From Candidatus Aphodomonas merdavium (GTDB taxonomy: Bacteria; Bacillota; Clostridia; Christensenellales; Aristaeellaceae), in assembly GCA_018715585.1 (NCBI GenBank), contig DVLH01000033.1, positions 1 through 11,367 on the forward strand: a stretch of 11,367 nucleotides of DNA, read 5' to 3'. The position numbers and the translations under genes are program-made. Each line of letters begins with the position of its first letter. Position 1 is the first letter of the stretch. The notes beneath the pieces are model-generated. The model saw only the letters and a list, made by a program, of their open reading frames with translations, searched no databases and was not told the origin of the DNA. Below, one piece after another: positions 1-5,301 of the stretch.

Positions 1-22
1 AAAACCAGACACGCGATTCCAT
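1..22 (-). CDS. Possible start of a gene leaving the window (7 codons visible)
   Basis: On the minus strand an ATG at 22-20 is preceded by AAAGGGGG at a spacing of about 4-5 nt, a good Shine-Dalgarno site, and the frame stays open to the window edge (M-E-S-R-V-W-F). An in-frame ATG at 46-44 would add eight residues (M-T-T-D-K-G-G-L) but has only a weak ribosome binding site. Seven codons are too few to name a product. The gene would lie downstream of the tRNA operon terminator on the same strand, and I see no convincing promoter of its own between 67 and 106. It could be fortuitous. Confidence 0.35.
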
Positions 23-26
23 CAAT

Positions 27-67
27 CCCCCTTTATCGGTTGTCATCCGATCGCAGCCGAAAGGGGG
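27..67 (-). promoter_or_regulatory. Hairpin that would cover the ribosome binding site of the left-edge gene
   Basis: CCCCCTTT (27-34) pairs with AAAGGGGG (60-67), and CGGTTG (37-42) pairs with CAGCCG (54-59) with one G-U, giving about 14 pairs with a 2-nt bulge. On the minus strand the AAAGGGGG arm reads from the plus-strand bases 34-27 and is the Shine-Dalgarno site of the putative start at 22. There is no T-run after the stem on either strand, so it is not an ordinary terminator. A competing short stem, ATCGG (35-39) with CCGAT (47-51), lies inside it. The structure is directly visible; a regulatory role is inference. Confidence 0.45.
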
Positions 68-106
68 CATGTCCGCTTGCGTCCGGATTGACCAAAAAAT
101 CAGCAC

Positions 107-137
107 AAAAAACCGGATTTGTTTTCACAAACCCGGT
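107..137 (-). terminator. Rho-independent terminator of the tRNA operon
   Basis: On the minus strand ACCGGGTTTGT pairs with ACAAATCCGGT (one G-U) around a GAAA loop and is followed by six T. It starts 7 nt past the CCA end of tRNA-Pro, so it is the expected end of the tRNA transcript. Confidence 0.9.
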
Positions 138-143
138 CAAAGT

Positions 144-220
144 TGGTCGAGGTGACTGGATTTGAACCAGCGGCCTTTTGGTCCCGAACCAAACGCGCTA
201 CCAAACTGCGCTACACCTCG
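144..220 (-). tRNA. tRNA-Pro(CGG)
   Basis: A complete cloverleaf is readable on the minus strand. The acceptor arms are CGAGGTG (220-214) and CACCTCG (154-148), with discriminator A and an encoded CCA (146-144). The D stem is GCGC/GCGC. The anticodon stem TTTGG/CCAAA encloses the loop TTCGGGA, so the anticodon is CGG, reading the proline codon CCG. The T stem GCTGG/CCAGT encloses TTCAAAT. It lies 6 nt downstream of tRNA-Thr and is expected to be processed from the same transcript. Confidence 0.95.
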
Positions 221-226
221 AGAAAA

Positions 227-299
227 AGCCAACAAAGGGACTCGAACCCTTGACCTGCGGTTTACGAAACCGCTGCTCTACCGGCTGAGCTATGTTGGC
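227..299 (-). tRNA. tRNA-Thr(CGT)
   Basis: A complete cloverleaf is readable on the minus strand. The acceptor arms are GCCAACA (299-293) and TGTTGGC (234-228), with discriminator T. The D stem is GCTC/GAGC. The anticodon stem GCGGT/ACCGC encloses TTCGTAA, so the anticodon is CGT, reading the threonine codon ACG. The T stem AAGGG/CCCTT encloses TTCGAGT. No CCA is encoded: T follows the discriminator, so CCA must be added by tRNA nucleotidyltransferase, unlike the neighbouring tRNA-Pro. Confidence 0.95.
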
Positions 300-329
300 A
301 TGTCGTATGCATTACGCCCGACTTGCCGT

Positions 330-358
330 ATCATAGCACCATTTCTCCCTTTTGTCAA
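330..358 (-). promoter_or_regulatory. Sigma-A-type promoter of the tRNA-Thr-tRNA-Pro operon
   Basis: On the minus strand TTGACA (358-353) is separated by exactly 17 nt from TATGAT (335-330). A run of eight A lies just upstream of the -35 box, as in an AT-rich UP element. Transcription would start near 323, about 24 nt before the tRNA-Thr 5' end. A near-consensus promoter suits a stable-RNA operon. Confidence 0.92.
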
Positions 359-418
359 TCATTTTTTTTAATGGCAACGGCAGAACTTTGCAAAGCGCTA
401 CGCAACAGAAAAAGTGCG

Positions 419-1687
419 TCAAGAATGCCGGCCGCTTTCCCGCAACCAGTTTTGAATAGCGGCAAAAAGAGTGGCCGCGCGCGAAGAGTCTTCCGGCACT
501 TGCTCGGGCCTGGGTTTGCGTTTGATGCGGTAGTTGTCAATAACGGTAAAATAACGCTGGTAAGCACGCGCCACCGCGTCTGCCCAGGAGAGATAGATTT
601 CGCGCTGGGCACATTCGCCCACGCGATGCAGCAATTGCATCTGCGATAAAAGCCTGAAAAGCTCATCGGCCAGCGCCTGGGCGTTTTCCTGCACGAGAAA
701 CCCGTTACGATTGTGCACGATGCCTTCTGCGGCGCAGCTATTTTCAATGAGCACAGAAGCAAGGCCGCAGGCGGCTGCCTCGCGCACGACCAGCCCATTG
801 GTGTCAAACGTGGAAGGGAAGAGGAATAAATCAGCCCGGCAGTACCAGGCGCGGATATGCTCGCGGTCGTGAATCGGGGGAAGAAACAGCACCTTGCCGC
901 TGCACGGCAGCAACTGCGCATAATCAACGATTTCCTTGCGGTCCTTTCCGTCACCAATGAAGACCATGCGGAAGTCGATCCCTTGTGCGGACAGGCGCGC
1001 AAGCGCGTCGAGAATGATACGAATCCCTTTGTACCACATCATCCTGCCGACAAAGAGGAACACAGGGACGTCTGAAGGGAGATCGAATCCTTTGGTAACT
1101 TCGCCGATTTGCGCCTGCGAGCAGCGGCCCACAGGGAAATCCACACCGTTTGGCATGACAACATATTCTCCGGTAAAGCCAAGCGCTTGCAGGTTTTTGC
1201 CCGCGCCTTCGCTGACGGTCCAAACCTCATCGCATGCGGAGATGTTTTTCACCAGCAGCCGTACGGCTTCTTCCTGCAGGATTTTGCCGCGGATCGCTTT
1301 GGCAATGTCGATGTCGAATTTGGTATGGTAGGTGCAAACGATGGGGATATCGGCGCGCTTTCGCAGGATACGGGCAAGAATGGTGGACGTAATGGGGCAA
1401 TGGCTGTGGATGATCTGAAAGTCCTCCGCCTGCAAGCGCTGCAGCAGCTCGGCAGAAAAAGGTACGCCCGCCCGGTACCCGACGAACTTGGTAAAGTCGA
1501 TGCTCAAATAACGGATGACGGGAAAATCATATTGCGAATCGTCCGCGCCGGGATAGTCAGGCGTAACCACCGTTGCATAGCCGAGGCGGCGGTTGATATT
1601 TTCGGCGTAATTGACGACAGCAGTGGCAACGCCGTCGATCAAGGGCGGAAAAGAATCGTTGGCCAAGCAAACGCGCAGCTTATCCAT
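419..1687 (-). CDS. Glycosyltransferase family 4 protein (GT-B fold)
   Basis: A 422-residue glycosyltransferase of the GT4 type, expected to transfer a sugar from a nucleotide-sugar donor to a lipid or polysaccharide acceptor at the cytoplasmic face of the membrane. The N-terminus L-A-N-D-S-F-P-P-L-I-D-G-V is the usual first strand and glycine-containing loop of the acceptor domain. IIHSHCP and a PNGVD motif follow, then VGRMMWYKG at the start of the donor domain. At residues 294-303 FDTNGLVVRE matches the donor-binding E-x7-E region, with Asp in place of the first acidic residue and Glu303 retained. I chose the ATG at 1687 because AAAGGAG precedes it by about 6 nt and the family motif begins at once; an in-frame ATG 21 codons earlier would lie inside the terminator region. 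No signal peptide or membrane segment is seen. Its acceptor cannot be told from sequence, and I see no clear promoter directly upstream. Confidence 0.88.
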   Translation of the reverse strand: MDKLRVCLANDSFPPLIDGVATAVVNYAENINRRLGYATVVTPDYPGADDSQYDFPVIRYLSIDFTKFVGYRAGVPFSAELLQRLQAEDFQIIHSHCPITSTILARILRKRADIPIVCTYHTKFDIDIAKAIRGKILQEEAVRLLVKNISACDEVWTVSEGAGKNLQALGFTGEYVVMPNGVDFPVGRCSQAQIGEVTKGFDLPSDVPVFLFVGRMMWYKGIRIILDALARLSAQGIDFRMVFIGDGKDRKEIVDYAQLLPCSGKVLFLPPIHDREHIRAWYCRADLFLFPSTFDTNGLVVREAAACGLASVLIENSCAAEGIVHNRNGFLVQENAQALADELFRLLSQMQLLHRVGECAQREIYLSWADAVARAYQRYFTVIDNYRIKRKPRPEQVPEDSSRAATLFAAIQNWLRESGRHS

Positions 1688-1744
1688 TTTTCGCTCCTTT
1701 GATTCGTGATGGAAACATTGCGGAAGCGGTGCATTTAGGCACGG

Positions 1745-1773
1745 AAACAAACAAAAGCGGCCCTGCCGGGCCG
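1745..1773 (-). terminator. Rho-independent terminator, minus strand
   Basis: On the minus strand CGGCCC pairs with GGGCCG around a 4-nt loop (stem 1773-1768 with 1763-1758) and is followed by the T-rich run CTTTTGTTTGTTT. It separates the peptidoglycan-binding protein gene (stop at 1886) from the glycosyltransferase gene (start at 1687). It lies 113 nt past the stop codon, which is rather far. Confidence 0.8.
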
Positions 1774-1885
1774 TAAAGCCCCCGTTGGCGGAAAGGACGG
1801 AAAACTGCCGTCTAGTATTATTTGGCGCGCACGCCGCTATTTCCTGCCTGGAAAAGCATTTTTCGCACCGTGCCGTCGTGGCCCT
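1774..1885. other. Intergenic stretch before the terminator, no gene seen
   Basis: These 112 nt between the stop of the peptidoglycan-binding protein gene and the terminator hold no credible reading frame. On the minus strand there is a -10-like TAATAC (1820-1815) without a matching -35 box, then a small stem GACGG/CCGTC. The stretch is most simply a 3' untranslated region, with a short terminator-ended RNA as a less likely reading. Confidence 0.5.
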
Positions 1886-2446
1886 TTACTGCGGCTTGCG
1901 CCGCTTGCAGGGCGCATAGCCGAGCTTTTCCGCATTGCGCACGGAGACGATGCGGGGCTCTTTCATCTGGCTGCACCCAGGGTCGCAGTGCCGTTTGGTT
2001 CCGCCGTATACGGGGATATAGACGGGATCCGGGTTATAAAGCGGATTGCCGCCGTCCGCCGCGCGCAGCGGCGCCTGCATGGCGTCCAGCGCCTCCACGC
2101 TCTGCCCCCACAAAAGCAGCGTCAATGTATCGTCGTCGAGCACGCCGCTGACGTTCAAGCCGTTGTCGCGCTGGAACGAGCGCACGGCACGCTCCATTTC
2201 GCCGTCAAACTGTGCGGAGGCTTCGCAGGGATAGCCCTGCTCGCGCAGCAAGGCTGCAATGGCGGGGATTGCCTCCCCTTGGCAGCCATATGAGAGGAAA
2301 CACGCGCATTCGTCCGGCGGACATTGGCACGCAATGTGCGTGGAAGCGACCGCAGCGCAAGCGCAGAGCATTGTCGCCAGGAGCAGCAAAAGCGCTGCCT
2401 TTAGGCGCAGGGCACGAGGCGGAGCTTGTTTCCTGCTGCAACTCAT
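1886..2446 (-). CDS. Secreted peptidoglycan-binding-domain protein with C-terminal Cys/His domain
   Basis: A 186-residue exported protein. Residues 11-34 have basic residues followed by a hydrophobic run (ALLLLLATMLCACAAVA), a signal peptide; a lipoprotein-like cleavage at Cys30 is possible but the lipobox is poor. Residues about 50-113 match a PG_binding_1 domain, with Q-G-E near 56, DGEMERAVRSFQRDNGL at 81-97 and D-x-T-L at the end, so it probably binds cell-wall peptidoglycan. A Pro-rich linker leads to residues 147-185, which resemble the small Cys/His domain often found at the ends of clostridial exported proteins: H153, C158, SQMK, then LGYAPCKRRKP. The family usually ends C-x-x-C; here the last Cys is Arg183. 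A C-x-C-x4-C-x-C cluster lies at 40-49. The start ATG at 2446 has AAAGGGA upstream, and the gene has its own promoter. No catalytic domain is present. Confidence 0.78.
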   Translation of the reverse strand: MSCSRKQAPPRALRLKAALLLLLATMLCACAAVASTHIACQCPPDECACFLSYGCQGEAIPAIAALLREQGYPCEASAQFDGEMERAVRSFQRDNGLNVSGVLDDDTLTLLLWGQSVEALDAMQAPLRAADGGNPLYNPDPVYIPVYGGTKRHCDPGCSQMKEPRIVSVRNAEKLGYAPCKRRKPQ

Positions 2447-2488
2447 TTGTATTCCCTTTCAAAACAAAATGCCTTTTCGCCGCGGATT

Positions 2489-2517
2489 ATTTTACACGGC
2501 TGAAAAGGCGGTTGCAA
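2489..2517 (-). promoter_or_regulatory. Promoter of the peptidoglycan-binding protein gene
   Basis: On the minus strand TTGCAA (2517-2512) and TAAAAT (2494-2489) are separated by exactly 17 nt. The start would fall near 2482, giving a leader of about 36 nt with AAAGGGA before the ATG at 2446. It lies between the HTH regulator and this gene, so the gene need not depend on the regulator's promoter. Confidence 0.75.
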
Positions 2518-2543
2518 GCGTGATGGGCAACTATGATGGCAGG

Positions 2544-2753
2544 TTACAGGTCAAAAAACACATCCGCCATCTGCACGGGAGTGAGACCGAGCGCATGGCC
2601 GATCTCGCTGGCTTCTCGCAGGCAAAAGCCCTTGCCCGTTTCCGTGTTGATTTTGCGGCTGAACGTTGAGCGGTCAATTCCCAACCGGTCGGCCATCTGT
2701 TCCTGTGTGATTTTTCTTTGGCGCATGAGTTTACGCAAGAGTGTGTTGTTCAT
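2544..2753 (-). CDS. Small XRE/Cro-type helix-turn-helix regulator
   Basis: A 69-residue single-domain DNA-binding protein. Residues 5-35 form the helix-turn-helix: LLRKLMRQRKITQEQMADRL (helices 1-2), GIDRSTFSRKIN (turn and recognition helix). LREASEIGHALGLTP and a final VFFDL complete the five-helix fold. The length and the FF ending resemble phage Cro-like repressors of the DUF739 type. No ligand or dimerisation domain is attached, so it probably binds as a dimer to a palindrome. I chose the ATG at 2753 because AAAGGAG lies 9 nt upstream and the fold starts immediately; an in-frame ATG 36 codons earlier would be translated through the promoter-operator. It has its own promoter with a perfect inverted repeat at the start site, so it is probably autoregulated. 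Targets in the divergent hydroxylase operon are possible but inferred. Confidence 0.88.
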   Translation of the reverse strand: MNNTLLRKLMRQRKITQEQMADRLGIDRSTFSRKINTETGKGFCLREASEIGHALGLTPVQMADVFFDL

Positions 2754-2816
2754 TGCCAACGCTCCTTTCGAATGTGTTTTTCGTATTGCGGTAAATCCGA
2801 TGTGTTTGCAACAAAT

Positions 2817-2832
2817 GAGAACATCTGTTCTC
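2817..2832. promoter_or_regulatory. Palindromic operator GAGAACA-TC-TGTTCTC
   Basis: A perfect 7-bp inverted repeat with a 2-bp centre directly abuts the -10 box (2833-2838) of the minus-strand promoter, so it covers about -6 to +10. A dimeric HTH protein bound here would block transcription. The nearest candidate is the regulator encoded just downstream, implying autorepression. The palindrome and its position are seen; the identity of the binding protein is inferred. Confidence 0.75.
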
Positions 2833-2861
2833 TTATTACCATAGTTTGCCGTTGCTGTCAA
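2833..2861 (-). promoter_or_regulatory. Promoter of the XRE regulator gene
   Basis: On the minus strand TTGACA (2861-2856) and TAATAA (2838-2833) are spaced by exactly 17 nt. The start would fall near 2826, inside the palindrome at 2817-2832, leaving a leader of about 73 nt to the ATG at 2753. Confidence 0.9.
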
Positions 2862-2926
2862 CCGCTTTTTTGCAGCAGAGGAGCAAAAACAAAACGAAAT
2901 GGCATAAATATTGCAAATAATTTCAT

Positions 2927-2937
2927 AAGAACAGATG
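2927..2937 (+). promoter_or_regulatory. Second copy of the operator half-site
   Basis: ATAA followed by GAACAGATG on the plus strand (2925-2937) repeats the minus-strand sequence ATAAGAGAACAGATG across the regulator's operator, shortened by two bases. The second palindrome arm is missing here (GAAA instead of TTCTC). It lies about 52 bp upstream of the -35 box of the hydroxylase promoter. It could be a weak second binding site or chance. Confidence 0.35.
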
Positions 2938-2988
2938 AAAAAATCTATTCAGGATGCCCTTTGTGTACAGGTGGCAGCGCGGAGGGCG

Positions 2989-3018
2989 TTGACCGGCAGC
3001 AATGCATTGCGATATAAT
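2989..3018 (+). promoter_or_regulatory. Promoter of the molybdenum hydroxylase operon
   Basis: TTGACC (2989-2994) and a perfect TATAAT (3013-3018) are separated by 18 nt. Transcription would start near 3025, about 153 nt before the first subunit gene. No other plus-strand promoter of this quality is seen between 2862 and 3178. Confidence 0.85.
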
Positions 3019-3029
3019 GAAGGCAGCAA

Positions 3030-3063
3030 CCATGGCGAGAGGAACGTTTTTTATGCGCCATGG
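3030..3063 (+). promoter_or_regulatory. Hairpin at the 5' end of the hydroxylase operon leader
   Basis: CCATGGCG (3030-3037) pairs perfectly with CGCCATGG (3056-3063) around an 18-nt loop, about five bases from the predicted transcript start. The loop contains AGAGGA (3038-3043), which could serve as a ribosome binding site for a 15-codon frame starting at 3053. No T-run follows. It may stabilise the mRNA or be regulatory; I see no match to the purine riboswitch consensus. Confidence 0.45.
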
Positions 3064-3165
3064 GGAGGAACGAGACAAATGCTTGCAGCAGTTCTCATAG
3101 AAAGCGGCGGCAAAGGCGAACGCTGCGGTATGGGTATCGGCGCTGGCAGGCAGCGAGTGATAAAC

Positions 3166-3176
3166 GGAGAAGGAGG
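3166..3176 (+). promoter_or_regulatory. Two adjacent ribosome binding sites that decide the molybdopterin-subunit start
   Basis: GGAG (3166-3169) lies 8 nt before the ATG at 3178. The stronger AGGAGG (3171-3176) is only 1 nt from that ATG but 7 nt from the in-frame GTG at 3184. Either start gives a family-typical N-terminus; the two proteins differ by two residues. Confidence 0.6.
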
Positions 3177-3177
3177 G

Positions 3178-5301
3178 ATGGACGTGCGGCCCATTTACGA
3201 GCCGGTTACGAGGATTGACCTGCAACAAAAGACGGCAGGGGAAGCCAAGTATGAGGCCGATGTTCCACGCGAGGGCGTGCTGCATGCCGTTTTGGTGCGC
3301 GCACAAAAGGCGAATGCCGCGCTTTGCGGCGTGGAGTACCCGCCGCTGCCGGACGGGTATTTTGCAGCGGATGCGCGCGACATGCCCGTCAACCGGGTGC
3401 ATATCACCGACGATACAATGCCTGCCTTTGCGCAGGAGCGCGTTTATTATGTTGGCGAGCCGGTTGCGATCATCGCCGGGCCGGACGCGGCGGTGGCGGC
3501 GGAGCTTGCGCGGCGGACGGCCGTGCGCTACGGGGACGAGCGGCCGGCCGTGACCGACGCGCGCGCGACGCAGGAGTTCTTCCACGATTTCCACATCGGC
3601 AAGGGGGATCCGGACGCGGCGTTTGCGGCGGCGGACTTTGTGATGGAAGAGGAATTTGCCACCGGACTGCAAGAGCAGATGTACCTTGAGCCGCAGGTGA
3701 TGACCGCCTGGGTAGAGGACGGCGTGCTGTGCGCGGCGGGGTCGCTGCAATGCCCTTATTACGTGCATGAAGCGCTCCGTAAAGCGTTTGCGCTTGACGG
3801 CGCGCACGTGCGCGTATGCCAGACGATGACGGGGGGCGCGTTCGGAGGCAAGGAAGATTTTCCGTCGATCCTGGCTTGCCAGGCGGCGGCCCTTGCGCGC
3901 AAATGCCACAAGCCCGTGCGCCTTGCGTTTGAGCGGGGCGAGGATATCCGCTTTACAACCAAGCGCCATCCTTCGTATATCCGCCTGCGCAGCGCGGTCA
4001 AGGCGGGGCGCGTGACGGCGCTCGAGGCGGACATCATCCTGGACGCGGGGGCGTATACAAGCCTTTCGATGGTGGTTTTGCAGCGCTCCATGTTTTGCTG
4101 CACAGGCGTTTACAACATCGAAAACCTTCGCTGCCGCGGGCGCACGGCGCGCACGAACACGCCGCCCAACGGTGCGTTTCGCGGCTTTGGCGGGCCGCAG
4201 TCGTTTTACGCCATCGAGTCGCATATGAGCCATCTCGCAAAGCGCCTGGGCGTGGAGGAGGCGGCGTTTAAGCGCGCGCACTTTGCCCGCCGGGGGGACG
4301 GTACGGCCACGGGCGGCGAATACTTTGAGCCGCCACCGTGCGAGGCGATGCTCGCGCGGGCGCTGGAAATCAGCGGCTATGCGCAAAAGCGCAAGGCGTT
4401 TAGCGGACAGACGGGGCGCATGCGCCGCGGCATTGGGTTTTCTGTTTTCTTTCATGGCTGCGGCTTTACGGGCAACGGCGAGCGGGATTTTATCAAATCC
4501 GTCGTTCGGCTGGAAAAGGACGAAGAAGACCGCGTCCATGTGCGCACGGCCAACACGGAGATGGGCCAGGGCGTGCTGACGGCGTTTTGTAAAATTGCCG
4601 CTTCGGCGCTGGAGATCCCGCTGGAGCAGGTGGATTATGAGCTGCCTGATACGGCACTTTGCCCCAACTCAGGCCCGACGGTAGCGTCCCGCTCGGTGCT
4701 GATTCCCGGCCAGCTGGTAGCGCGCGCGGCGAGACGGCTGAAGGAGAACTGGCAATCCGGCGTCTATCAGCTCGTGGAGGAGCACTATCAGGATCCGCCG
4801 CACCGCAAACCGTTCTCGGATGATTTCGTGGGCGATGCCTATATCGCCTATTCCTGGGGCGTAAACGTGGTAGAGGTGGAAGTGGACACGCTGACGATGC
4901 AAGCGCGGCCCGTAGCCGCCTGGGGCGTTTTTGACTGCGGCACGCCGATAGACCGGACAATTCTGCGCGGGCAGGCGGAAGGCGGCATGCTGCAGGCCAT
5001 TGCCCAGGCCCTTTGCGAAGTGATGGACGTGGATGCGCAGGGCTGCGTTCGCCAACAGGCGATGAGCGATTACATGATTCCCACCAGCGCCGACGCACCA
5101 CAGATGCAGGTGGAGTTTTACGAGGATCCTTACTACGACGGGCCGTTTGGCGCGCGCGGCGCGGGCGAGCTGATGACGGTGGGCGGCGCGCCTGCCGCGG
5201 CGCTTGCGGTGGAAAACGCGCTGGGCATTGCGGTACATCAGATTCCGGCGTCGCCGGAGCAGCTTCTAGCGGAGGTGAAACGGCATGGAAACGCGCTTTA
5301 A
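3178..5301 (+). CDS. Xanthine dehydrogenase family, molybdopterin-binding subunit
   Basis: The catalytic large subunit (707 residues) of a cytoplasmic molybdenum hydroxylase, which hydroxylates a heteroaromatic substrate with water-derived oxygen; xanthine/hypoxanthine is the likeliest substrate class. After the RIDLQQKTAGEAKY opening comes the alpha/beta hammerhead domain (about 15-125). The cofactor domains carry QEQMYLE (165-171), GGAFGGK (219-225), GAFRGFGGPQ (332-341), EMGQG (461-465) and GARGAGE (658-664), whose Glu664 aligns with the catalytic base of the family. The acidic residue in Q-E at 165-166 matches the substrate-binding Glu of xanthine dehydrogenases, and the AYRCSFR loop of CO dehydrogenases is absent. 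The gene is somewhat shorter than the usual 740-780 residues. It is first in its operon and overlaps the next gene by 17 nt. GTG 3184 is an alternative start, and ATG 3079 with GGGGAGG upstream a less likely one. Selenium dependence, known in clostridia, cannot be judged here. Confidence 0.92.
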   Translation: MDVRPIYEPVTRIDLQQKTAGEAKYEADVPREGVLHAVLVRAQKANAALCGVEYPPLPDGYFAADARDMPVNRVHITDDTMPAFAQERVYYVGEPVAIIAGPDAAVAAELARRTAVRYGDERPAVTDARATQEFFHDFHIGKGDPDAAFAAADFVMEEEFATGLQEQMYLEPQVMTAWVEDGVLCAAGSLQCPYYVHEALRKAFALDGAHVRVCQTMTGGAFGGKEDFPSILACQAAALARKCHKPVRLAFERGEDIRFTTKRHPSYIRLRSAVKAGRVTALEADIILDAGAYTSLSMVVLQRSMFCCTGVYNIENLRCRGRTARTNTPPNGAFRGFGGPQSFYAIESHMSHLAKRLGVEEAAFKRAHFARRGDGTATGGEYFEPPPCEAMLARALEISGYAQKRKAFSGQTGRMRRGIGFSVFFHGCGFTGNGERDFIKSVVRLEKDEEDRVHVRTANTEMGQGVLTAFCKIAASALEIPLEQVDYELPDTALCPNSGPTVASRSVLIPGQLVARAARRLKENWQSGVYQLVEEHYQDPPHRKPFSDDFVGDAYIAYSWGVNVVEVEVDTLTMQARPVAAWGVFDCGTPIDRTILRGQAEGGMLQAIAQALCEVMDVDAQGCVRQQAMSDYMIPTSADAPQMQVEFYEDPYYDGPFGARGAGELMTVGGAPAAALAVENALGIAVHQIPASPEQLLAEVKRHGNAL

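Larger units (their letters stand above)
2754..3177. other. Divergent control region between the HTH regulator and the hydroxylase operon
   Basis: 424 bp without a convincing gene. From left to right it holds the regulator's leader (about 70 nt), a palindromic operator, the regulator's promoter, an AT-rich stretch (2881-2945) with a second copy of the operator half-site, the plus-strand promoter of the hydroxylase operon, and a leader of about 150 nt with a hairpin and possible short reading frames. An in-frame extension of the molybdopterin-subunit frame runs back to 2935 but passes upstream of the promoter, so it is not all coding. Confidence 0.7.

Noticed and set aside
1688..1750. 21-codon N-terminal extension of the glycosyltransferase
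   Set aside because: It begins in the T-run of the upstream terminator, lacks a ribosome binding site and does not fit the family start.
2935..3078. Extension of the molybdopterin subunit back to an ATG at 2935
   Set aside because: It would begin upstream of the TTGACC/TATAAT promoter, and the added residues do not resemble the family.
3019..3177. Purine riboswitch in the hydroxylase leader
   Set aside because: I looked for the conserved loop and junction bases of purine riboswitches and saw no match. A molybdenum cofactor riboswitch cannot be judged by eye.
2923..4539. Long minus-strand open frame (538 codons) opposite the molybdopterin subunit
   Set aside because: The translation is low in complexity and rich in Arg and His, and it runs antisense to a gene with clear family motifs. 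It is a GC-rich antisense shadow.
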